NCBI GenBank assembly: GCA_027079365.1
Contig: JALWVW010000123.1
Span: 1-20,673, forward strand
DNA: 20,673 nt
Reading direction: 5' to 3'
DNA from: Campylobacteraceae bacterium
GTDB lineage: Bacteria; Campylobacterota; Campylobacteria; Campylobacterales; Sulfurovaceae
Part shown: positions 6,807-13,613 of the stretch, piece by piece
Numbering within the stretch: the first letter of the stretch is position 1
How the letters are laid out: each line of letters starts with the position of its first letter
Notes under the pieces: model-generated
The model's input: only the letters and a program-made list of their open reading frames with translations
The model's database searches: none
What the model was told of the DNA's origin: nothing
Translations under genes and position numbers: made by a program

Positions 6807-8792
6807 ATGACCGAGCAGAATACAATGCGTAAAAAGATGGCAGATACGATACGATTTTTGGCAGCAGACATGGTACAGAAGGCCAACTCTGGACATCCGG
6901 GTGCACCGATGGGGCTGGCAGATATCGCTGTAGTATTGGGTGAGCACTTGAAGCACAATCCCAAAAATCCTTCCTGGCTCAACCGTGACCGCCTGGTCTT
7001 TTCCGGGGGGCATGCTACAGGACTGATCTATTCATTGTTGCACCTTTGGGGCTATGATGTAAGTCTGGAGGATCTCAAAAACTTCCGACAGCTTGACTCT
7101 AAGACCCCCGGACATCCTGAGTATGGACATACGGATGGCATTGAGATCACCACAGGGCCTCTGGGGCAAGGGATTGCCAATGCTGTGGGCTTTGCTATGG
7201 CAGAAGCCTATACAGCCCAACAGGTTAACTCAGACACCTGCGACCTGATTGATCACAAGGTTTACTGTCTCTGTGGTGATGGGGATCTGCAAGAGGGGAT
7301 CAGCTATGAGGCTTGTGCGCTGGCAGGACATCTGGGGCTCAAAGATCTCGTGCTTATCTATGACTCGAATGAGATCACGATCGAGGGTGATACGAGTATC
7401 GCGTGGAGTGAGAATGTTGCGCTGCGCTTTGAGGCTCAAAACTGGAACATACTGAAGATTAATGGTCACTGCTATGATGAGATCAATAAAGCACTCACGG
7501 AAGCTAAATCTGCCACCAAGCCCACCATTATCATTGCCAATACCATTATCGGCAAAGGGGCAGAGGGGCTGGAGGGCAGTCATGAGACACATGGTGCTCC
7601 ACTGGGTGAGGAGACGATCCGTCTCTCTAAGCAAAAAGCAGGCTTTCCAGAAGACAAGCAGTTTTATATCCCAGAAGAGGTACTGTTGAGATTTAGATGT
7701 GCACTGGAGCAGGGGGAACTGGCAGAAAAAGAGTGGATACACAGACAAAAAGAGGCGCCGCTAATCGAGCAGAATCATCTGCTGGAGAGGCTGCAGAACC
7801 CAGACTTTTCTACGATCGCTTTCCCTGATTTTACAGAGACTGATGCGGTAGCGACCAGGGACTCCAACGGACAGATCCTTAATGCGATCTCCACGGCACT
7901 ACCGGGATTTATTGGGGGTTCTGCCGACCTTGCTCCTTCGAATAAAACGACACTCAAAGGGATGGGGAACTTCCCCAAAGGTAAAAACATCCACTTTGGT
8001 ATCCGCGAACACGCTATGGCAGCTATCACCAATGCAATGGCACTGTATGGCACGGTCATCCCCTTCAATGCGACCTTCTTTGTTTTCTCTGACTACATGA
8101 AGCCCAGTACTCGTATCGCAGCACTGACAGGTATCCAAAACTTTTTTGTCTGGACGCATGACAGTATCGGTGTGGGTGAGGATGGCCCGACCCATGAGCC
8201 GATCGAGCAGTTGAGTCAGTTCAGGGCACTGCCGAACTTCTATGTCTGGAGACCGGCGGACGCGACAGAAAATGTCGAAGCATGGAAGACAGCGCTAGAG
8301 ATGAAAGCACCTCATGGCTTTGTCCTCTCTCGTCAAAAGCTCAAGACCCTTAAGCCTCAGCGAGACTTTGGAGAAGTAAGCCGGGGTGCCTATATTGTCA
8401 AGAAGCGGGATAAGGCTACTTTGACCATCATGGCAAGTGGCTCAGAGTTGATGCCTAGCTTACAGGCTGGCTGCTTCCTTGAAAAGATGGGGATCAATGC
8501 AAGTATTGTGTCTGTGCCTTGTCTGGATCTTTTCAATGAGCAGGATAAAACATACAGAGAGACCGTTATCGATCCTTTGACAAAAGTGCTGGCGGTTGAG
8601 GCCGCTACAGCTACAGAGTACTATAGGTATGCGGATGATGTATTGGGCATGGAAGGATTTGGTGCTTCGGCACCGGCCAGTGAGTTGTTTAAAAGATTTG
8701 GCTTTACGATCAAAGGGATCAAGCAGAGAGCCTGCGCACTGATGGGTGTAGAGAATCAATCTGTTACACTAGAGAAACTGGGAGAGGCGTAG
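6807..8792 (+). CDS. tkt: transketolase
   Basis: This 661-residue thiamine-diphosphate enzyme moves two-carbon ketol units between sugar phosphates in the non-oxidative pentose phosphate pathway, supplying ribose 5-phosphate and erythrose 4-phosphate. Erythrose 4-phosphate feeds the aromatic pathway that includes the nearby aroK product. Motifs are SGHPGAPMGLADIA near the N-terminus, the diphosphate/Mg motif GDGDLQEGISYEACALAGHLGL, YDSNEITIEG, GKGAEGLEGSHETHGAPL, the pyrimidine-domain motif FGIREHAM and HDSIGVGEDGPTHEPIEQL. The ATG at 6807 is chosen because AGAAGG lies 6 bases upstream and it gives the usual family N-terminus. A GTG-type start at 6723 in the same frame would translate the inverted repeat and is unlikely. 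cmoM follows 12 bases downstream. Confidence 0.96.
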   Translation: MTEQNTMRKKMADTIRFLAADMVQKANSGHPGAPMGLADIAVVLGEHLKHNPKNPSWLNRDRLVFSGGHATGLIYSLLHLWGYDVSLEDLKNFRQLDSKTPGHPEYGHTDGIEITTGPLGQGIANAVGFAMAEAYTAQQVNSDTCDLIDHKVYCLCGDGDLQEGISYEACALAGHLGLKDLVLIYDSNEITIEGDTSIAWSENVALRFEAQNWNILKINGHCYDEINKALTEAKSATKPTIIIANTIIGKGAEGLEGSHETHGAPLGEETIRLSKQKAGFPEDKQFYIPEEVLLRFRCALEQGELAEKEWIHRQKEAPLIEQNHLLERLQNPDFSTIAFPDFTETDAVATRDSNGQILNAISTALPGFIGGSADLAPSNKTTLKGMGNFPKGKNIHFGIREHAMAAITNAMALYGTVIPFNATFFVFSDYMKPSTRIAALTGIQNFFVWTHDSIGVGEDGPTHEPIEQLSQFRALPNFYVWRPADATENVEAWKTALEMKAPHGFVLSRQKLKTLKPQRDFGEVSRGAYIVKKRDKATLTIMASGSELMPSLQAGCFLEKMGINASIVSVPCLDLFNEQDKTYRETVIDPLTKVLAVEAATATEYYRYADDVLGMEGFGASAPASELFKRFGFTIKGIKQRACALMGVENQSVTLEKLGEA

Positions 8793-8804
8793 CGCCTTTC
8801 CGTC

Positions 8805-9599
8805 ATGGCACCCAAGCAGCGCGGCAAACACGACCAAAACTTTGACACTCTGATAGATAAGTTTGCAGACCACATCTACGGCACAGTCAAAGGAGAGTGG
8901 CGTCTCAAACTGCTCAAGGAAGATTTGGCGTCACTGCATGATAGAGAGTGTCTGGATATCTGGGATGCAGGCTGTGGTCTGGGACAGATGGCACTCTGGT
9001 TCGCCCAGAAGGGTCACCAGCTGACCTGCTGTGATATCTCCTATAAGATGCTTGCCAGATCCCAAGAAACTTTCACGGCTGCCGGCTGCCAGGCGGATTT
9101 TCATCAGATATCTTCTCAAGAGATGGCCGCAACGCTTCCCCTGCAGGATCTTGTGCTTTTTCATGCCGTGATTGAATGGCTTGCCAAGCCGCTGGAGACG
9201 CTGGAGAGCGTAGCAGACCGAGTCAAGCCGGGTGGACACCTCTCTCTGCTCTTTTTTAACTACCATAGTTTTGTCTATCGCAATGCCCTCAAGGGTACCT
9301 GGCGTTTACCCTTCTTGCTGGACAAAAGCAAATGGTTTGGCAAAGGTAAAAAGCTCACCCCTCCCCATCCCCAGAAACCAGAGGTACTGGTGCGCTGGCT
9401 GGAGTCACATGGTTTTGAGGTAGAGACCATCACGGGTATCCGTGTCTTTCATGACTATATGGAGGCAGAAGTATTGGCAGCTTCAGAGGCTGAGTCACTA
9501 TGGTCTTTGGAGTACCAATGCTGCCGGAAAGAGGTCTATAGAATGATGGGAAAGTATGTGCATATTTTAGCAAAGAGAAAGCCCATTTCAGATTTATGA
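8805..9599 (+). CDS. cmoM: tRNA 5-carboxymethoxyuridine methyltransferase, CmoM (SmtA) family
   Basis: The 264-residue SAM-dependent methyltransferase aligns by eye along its length with E. coli CmoM, which methylates the carboxyl of cmo5U at tRNA wobble position 34. Shared features are an N-terminal FDTLIDKFADHIYGTVKGEWR, the SAM motif I DAGCGLGQMALWFAQKGH, CDISYKML, the motif IV stretch LVLFHAVIEWLAKP, KPGGHLSLLFFNYHS, the basic loop KKLTPPHPQ, GIRVFHDYM and a late Y(x)CCRKEVYRMMGKYVHILAK. The start has no strong ribosome site, so coupling to tkt translation is likely. No cmoA or cmoB is in the window. Its 3' end overlaps that of the convergent response regulator gene by 6 bases. Confidence 0.88.
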   Translation: MAPKQRGKHDQNFDTLIDKFADHIYGTVKGEWRLKLLKEDLASLHDRECLDIWDAGCGLGQMALWFAQKGHQLTCCDISYKMLARSQETFTAAGCQADFHQISSQEMAATLPLQDLVLFHAVIEWLAKPLETLESVADRVKPGGHLSLLFFNYHSFVYRNALKGTWRLPFLLDKSKWFGKGKKLTPPHPQKPEVLVRWLESHGFEVETITGIRVFHDYMEAEVLAASEAESLWSLEYQCCRKEVYRMMGKYVHILAKRKPISDL

Positions 9600-10268
9600 A
9601 GCAATCATATACCCCAGGCCGTTGGCATTGGTGACCAGTTCACAGCCAATCGTCTTCTTCAGTCGGCTGATCAGGGATCGCAGGTTGCTGTCATGTCCAG
9701 GCTCATCCCAGATGTAGATTGAGAGCTGCCTGTTGGAGACGACATGGTTTTTGTTTTTTGCCAAAATCTCGATGAGTTTGCGCTTGTTGCTGCTGAGGGG
9801 TATCTCTTCCCCCTTTTTTTCCAAACAATGCTGCTTTATGTTGTAGGAAAAATTGTGCTTGAGCGGGATGATGCTTTCATCTATTGGCGGGGCATCCCTA
9901 CCCTGTAGTGCCATACGCACTGTGGCGATGATCTCTTTCTCGCGATAGGGCTTCATAAGGTAGGCGATCGCCTGCGCATTCAGGGCATACTCAATCATTT
10001 CTTCATCAGCATAGGCAGTCAAAAAGATAATTTTACATGCCGGGTGCATTTGCTTGAGGATCACCGCTGCCTCTGAACCGGTCATGACACCTTTGAGAAT
10101 GATATCCATCAAAACGATATCTACTGAGCATGCTTTCAGCTGCCTTAGTGCTTCTTTCCCATTATCTACGATACCTTTGACCTTAAAGCCCTCCGCCTCA
10201 AGGATCTCTTTGAGGTACTGTGCGGATATCAGGTCGTCTTCGACGATAAAAAGAGAGTGCTTTTCCAT
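9594..10268 (-). CDS. response regulator, receiver plus OmpR-type winged helix
   Basis: From the ATG at 10268 the product has 224 residues. The receiver domain (about 1-120) has the acidic pocket E10/D11/D12, phosphoacceptor D55 (VDIVLMD), T84 (IFLTAYA) and K106 (LMKPY). The C-terminal domain (about 145-224) is a Trans_reg_C winged helix: LSSNKRKLIEILAKN, VVSNRQLSIYIWDEP, SLISRLKKTI, GLGYMI. It should bind DNA as a head-to-tail dimer on direct repeats when phosphorylated. A TTG at 10286 would add six residues (MFIIYS); neither start has a clear ribosome site. The histidine kinase at 12347 is the likely partner. The two TGCAATA repeat promoters at 10469 and 13533 are the likely targets; both links are inference. 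Confidence 0.92.
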   Translation of the reverse strand: MEKHSLFIVEDDLISAQYLKEILEAEGFKVKGIVDNGKEALRQLKACSVDIVLMDIILKGVMTGSEAAVILKQMHPACKIIFLTAYADEEMIEYALNAQAIAYLMKPYREKEIIATVRMALQGRDAPPIDESIIPLKHNFSYNIKQHCLEKKGEEIPLSSNKRKLIEILAKNKNHVVSNRQLSIYIWDEPGHDSNLRSLISRLKKTIGCELVTNANGLGYMIAS

Positions 10269-10275
10269 ACTGTAG

Positions 10276-10281
10276 ATTATA
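10276..10281 (-). promoter_or_regulatory. -10 box for the response regulator gene
   Basis: On the minus strand this reads TATAAT, 7 bases before the ATG at 10268. Transcription would start at or next to the ATG, giving a leaderless or nearly leaderless mRNA, in line with the missing ribosome site. If translation starts at the TTG at 10286, the box is fortuitous. Confidence 0.4.
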
Positions 10282-10468
10282 AACAACTCTGCTTTTGAGA
10301 GAGCTTATATTGGGAGCTTACTATGGTACGATGTTGGAGGCGCTTTCTGTCAAGAAGATAGGGAGGGAGCCGGAGACAGTGCTTGGGGAAAATCTGTTTT
10401 GGTTTGAGACTGTATTTACTTGGTACGGTAATAGCATCCACTCTCTCGCTGGTTCTTCCTCTGCTAGA

Positions 10469-10501
10469 TGCAATAAAGATGCAATACCTTTTGGATATAA
10501 T
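10469..10501 (+). promoter_or_regulatory. 11-bp direct-repeat operator and promoter of the beta-barrel gene
   Basis: TGCAATA occurs at 10469-10475 and 10480-10486 (11-bp period; the longer GATGCAATA is also repeated). After 9 more bases comes TATAAT at 10496-10501. The repeats cover the place of a -35 box, as in PhoB-type activated promoters. The expected transcript starts about 47 bases before the ATG at 10555. The same layout recurs at 13533-13565. Confidence 0.7.
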
Positions 10502-10554
10502 AAAATATGAGGCTCATTTCGGTATAGGTCTGAGATTATTCCAAGGAGTAAAAG

Positions 10555-11151
10555 ATGAGAAAATGGATAGTGGTGCTTTTGTTGTCTGTTAGTGTTGTTA
10601 TGGCAGGTGGAAGTGTACCGGAAAGCATGCTCTCTGATACGAAAGCAAGCGTAGGGAGCGACTACTATTACGCCGGTTTTGGTATAGGTAAAGTATGGGT
10701 CAATGATGGTGCATCAGATGAAGAGATAGCGTCGGCAGGACTTACAGTGCAGGTGGGGTATCAGTATAGCCCCTATATTGCGATCGAAGGTCGTCTGTTT
10801 TATGGGATGGATACCACCTACGATCCGGGAAGTACTGGCAATCTTGCCAATAGCTATGACGGTCATCTCTCAGGATGGGGAGTCTATCTTAAACCTATGC
10901 TTCCTATGGGGAGGCTTTCGGTGTATGGACTGATTGGGTATGGTGGACTGATGTTGCATGATCTAGAAGGTGGTGATGCCTACGAGGATAGTTTTCAGTG
11001 GGGTGCCGGTTTGCAGTATCAGGTGACAAAAAATGTGCATGTTTTTGTGGATTATCTGAAACTCTATGATGACAAGGGATTCGACTATAGGGCTACAAAA
11101 GATGCTGTCAATGCTACTATGTGGACAGTGGGTCTCACGATACGATTCTAA
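10555..11151 (+). CDS. outer-membrane beta-barrel protein (198 aa)
   Basis: The ATG at 10555 has AAGGAG 6 bases upstream. The signal peptide is MRKWIVVLLLSVSVVMA, with cleavage expected after residue 17. The mature part has alternating hydrophobic/polar strands rich in Tyr and Gly (YYYAGFGIGKVWV, LTVQVGYQYSPYIAIEGRLFYG, GWGVYLKPML, VYGLIGYGGL, FQWGAGLQYQVTKNVHVFVDYLKL) and ends MWTVGLTIRF. A C-terminal phenylalanine is the usual barrel-assembly signal. This fits a small barrel of about eight strands, OmpA/OmpW-like in size. The peptidoglycan-binding OmpA domain is absent. It is the first gene after the direct-repeat promoter and lies 14 bases upstream of the PKD lipoprotein gene, so the two form an operon. 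Specific function is unknown. Confidence 0.85.
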   Translation: MRKWIVVLLLSVSVVMAGGSVPESMLSDTKASVGSDYYYAGFGIGKVWVNDGASDEEIASAGLTVQVGYQYSPYIAIEGRLFYGMDTTYDPGSTGNLANSYDGHLSGWGVYLKPMLPMGRLSVYGLIGYGGLMLHDLEGGDAYEDSFQWGAGLQYQVTKNVHVFVDYLKLYDDKGFDYRATKDAVNATMWTVGLTIRF

Positions 11152-11165
11152 GAAGGAGGAAGAAG

Positions 11166-12272
11166 ATGAAAAAAGGACAGACACAACTAAGAATGCTTCT
11201 ATCTGTGATTTCTATGTTATTTGTTTTGAGTGGCTGTGGTGGCTTGGAGGGAGATCCATCCTTGCATCAGTTGGTCGGTGGGGGATCTGTAAATACACCT
11301 CCCATAGCCGATGCCGGCAAGGATCAGGCTGCCATCGAAGGGACAGCCATGACCCTGGATGGTTCCGGCAGCAGCGATCCGGATGGCACCATCGTGGCGT
11401 ATGCCTGGACAGAGGGGGGTACGACTTTAGGAACTGTAGCCAGCTTCTCGCACACCTTCCCAGTCGGAACCCACACGATCACTCTGATGGTGACCGATGA
11501 TGACGGTACAACAGCAACGGATACGGTAGTAGTAACAGTAGCAGCTGCACCAAACCAGGCGCCCACCGCCCATGCTGGAGCAGACCAGAGTGTTATCGAA
11601 GGGACAGCTGTGAGCCTAGATGGCTCTGGTAGTTCTGATCCCGATGGAAGTATCGTCTCATATGAATGGAAAAAAGGGAATACAGTATTGGCAGCAGTTG
11701 CTTCATTTGACTATATGCCCACTGCGGTAGGTACAGATACACTGGTATTGACCGTTATGGATGATGATGGTGCAACAGACAGTGACGAGATGAACATCAC
11801 AGTGACAGCGGCTGCACCAAACAGGGCGCCTACTGCTGTCATTACCAAACCTTCAGCAGGTGCTACCTACTATTGCTATGAGGGGTCGAATCCAATTATC
11901 GTGCTAGAAGGCAATGAGAGCTCAGATCCAGATGGTGATGCCTTAACCTATAACTGGAGTGCCACAGCAGGCACAAATGCAGTCTCAGCCAACATGCTTA
12001 TAGGGGATCGATCCAGCGAGAATACAGTCATAACCCGTGATGACCTCTGCAACTTTGTAGGTAATAGTGACAATGGTGTGGATTGCTCTACTGGGGAGTA
12101 TGGGTCGCGTTTAACCAAGAGATGGGATGCTGATACCACTGACAATGATGCCATATATTATCCGAGTACAGATGGCGGTTGTACGGTAACGATTGACTTG
12201 AATGTCAGTGACGGCAAGGCCAGTGGTAGTGACAGTACAGATGTGACTATCAGCATAATGTTTCCCACATAG
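11166..12272 (+). CDS. PKD-repeat lipoprotein (368 aa)
   Basis: The ATG at 11166 has a strong AGGAGG 6 bases upstream; an in-frame GTG at 11121 overlaps the preceding gene and is rejected. The N-terminus MKKGQTQLRMLLSVISMLFVLSGC is a lipoprotein signal with lipobox LSGC. Two PKD domains follow: PIADAGKDQ...DGSGSSDPDGTI...VTDDDG and PTAHAGADQ...DGSGSSDPDGSI...VMDDDG. A third, longer PKD/REJ-like domain (APTAVITKPSAG...SSDPDGDALTYNWS) ends in a cysteine-containing insert and VSDGKASGSDSTDVTISI. PKD domains act in extracellular protein-protein or carbohydrate contacts. No enzymatic domain is present. Its neighbours suggest a surface partner or ligand sensor for the adjacent kinase, which is inference. 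The first two PKD domains share sequence with that of the BspA-like lipoprotein. Confidence 0.88.
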   Translation: MKKGQTQLRMLLSVISMLFVLSGCGGLEGDPSLHQLVGGGSVNTPPIADAGKDQAAIEGTAMTLDGSGSSDPDGTIVAYAWTEGGTTLGTVASFSHTFPVGTHTITLMVTDDDGTTATDTVVVTVAAAPNQAPTAHAGADQSVIEGTAVSLDGSGSSDPDGSIVSYEWKKGNTVLAAVASFDYMPTAVGTDTLVLTVMDDDGATDSDEMNITVTAAAPNRAPTAVITKPSAGATYYCYEGSNPIIVLEGNESSDPDGDALTYNWSATAGTNAVSANMLIGDRSSENTVITRDDLCNFVGNSDNGVDCSTGEYGSRLTKRWDADTTDNDAIYYPSTDGGCTVTIDLNVSDGKASGSDSTDVTISIMFPT

Positions 12273-12346
12273 TAGCCATACTTAGGGGAATACTTTGGAG
12301 CGTAGCTATCAGTGAAGGTAGTATTAGAGAAAAAGGAGCCCGTGTG

Positions 12347-13501
12347 ATGAAAAGTCTCTTTGATCGTTTGATGTCTCTGGATCGAAGAGGCCGTTTTATC
12401 TATGGCATTACGGTTGCGATAGTGCTGATCGCACTCTCTGGAGCAACAGCAGATTTCTTTGTACAGCGTTATCTACAGGCAGGGGTACAGCTTGTGATCG
12501 CTGTGATGTCGGTGTTGCTTCTTTTTTACTACAGTATTTCAAAAAACTACACAGTTTTTGTCTATAGTGGTATTGTTGTGGCAAGTGTGGGCTACAATCT
12601 TTTGCTCTGTTTAGATCATTTTGCCCTACATAGCTATTTGGTTCTAATGATCATTCCCCTGGTGATCTTCTTTATTCTCCCGCTGAGACAAGCATTTATC
12701 ATGAGTCTGCTGCATTATGGAGTGTTGATTGCTTTGAGCTGGTATGGGTATGCTGTGTTGCATATGACATCTGAGATATTTGGCAGAGATGCGATACAGG
12801 TATATCTGTTTGGTGGTATATTTATCCTTGCCTTTGGCAGCTTTTACCACTTGGCGATCGAGGAGAGCTATCGGCAGCTTGAGCATGCCAATACACAGAA
12901 GGAGACACTGCTCAAAGAGATCCACCACCGTATCAAAAACAATCTCAACAAAATGTCTTCCGCCCTTGGGTTGCAGATCTTTAGGCTACAACAGGGACAC
13001 ACGGCCTCTCCCGAGGAGATCCTTCGCGGCAATAAACTCCGCATAGAAGCGATGTCTCTGGTGCATGAAGCACTCTATCGCTCAGAGGATATTGCAAGTG
13101 TGGAGGTGGGGGAGTATATTCGAAAGGTGCTTGATCTGATAGAGCGAACTTATGAGCGACAGATCAGAGTGGAGATAGATGCGATACCTATTTTTCTGCC
13201 TACAGAGAAGATACTGCGACTAGGCACAATCCTCAATGAACTCTATACCAATACGATTAAACATACAGATGCCGACAATCTACAGATCGAGGTAGAAATC
13301 ATACTTTCACGAACAGAGGATACCTGTATGTTACGCTATGTCCAAAAGGGAAACAGCCAGGAGATAGACACAGTAGCCTTCACCAAATCTCCGGGGCTCG
13401 GGATGATGCTGATCCAACTCTCTGCCGAAGAGATGGGTGGCACATTTTATATAGAAACTCTGGAGAAATCCCTTATCTTCAGCCTAACTTTCGACTGCTA
13501 A
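12347..13501 (+). CDS. membrane histidine kinase, HisKA_2 family
   Basis: The product has 384 residues from the ATG at 12347; AAGGAG at 12333-12338 gives 8-base spacing, better than the GTG at 12344. Residues about 17-170 contain about six hydrophobic segments, with no large periplasmic domain, so the sensor is likely within the membrane. A short linker coiled coil leads to the HisKA_2 dimerisation motif LLKEIHHRIKNNLNKM; the phosphoacceptor is probably H194 (before R195). EAMSLVHEALYRSEDIASV is also typical of this family. The HATPase domain shows the N box LNELYTNTIKH (about residue 297) and G box SPGLGMMLIQLSAEEMGG. It lies 74 bases after the PKD lipoprotein gene with no strong promoter between, so it is probably in that operon. 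The response regulator at 9594-10268 is its likely partner. Confidence 0.92.
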   Translation: MKSLFDRLMSLDRRGRFIYGITVAIVLIALSGATADFFVQRYLQAGVQLVIAVMSVLLLFYYSISKNYTVFVYSGIVVASVGYNLLLCLDHFALHSYLVLMIIPLVIFFILPLRQAFIMSLLHYGVLIALSWYGYAVLHMTSEIFGRDAIQVYLFGGIFILAFGSFYHLAIEESYRQLEHANTQKETLLKEIHHRIKNNLNKMSSALGLQIFRLQQGHTASPEEILRGNKLRIEAMSLVHEALYRSEDIASVEVGEYIRKVLDLIERTYERQIRVEIDAIPIFLPTEKILRLGTILNELYTNTIKHTDADNLQIEVEIILSRTEDTCMLRYVQKGNSQEIDTVAFTKSPGLGMMLIQLSAEEMGGTFYIETLEKSLIFSLTFDC

Positions 13502-13532
13502 AACCCCATAAAATAGATCTTTTTAGAAAGAA

Positions 13533-13565
13533 TGCAATATCTCTGCAATACTTTTGGATTATACT
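13533..13565 (+). promoter_or_regulatory. 11-bp direct-repeat operator and promoter of the BspA-like gene
   Basis: TGCAATA occurs at 13533-13539 and 13544-13550, followed after 9 bases by TATACT at 13560-13565. Box spacing, the CTTTTGGAT-like stretch between the second box and the -10, and the leader length (about 42 bases to the ATG at 13614) all match the promoter at 10469-10501. Confidence 0.7.
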
Positions 13566-13613
13566 ATGAATATAAGTTCTCTTCGGAGTCAAATAGTACA
13601 AAAGGAGTAGAAG

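Noticed and set aside
10295..10510. 71-codon open frame between the response regulator and the barrel gene
   Set aside because: It covers the direct-repeat promoter, has no ribosome site and encodes no recognisable pattern.
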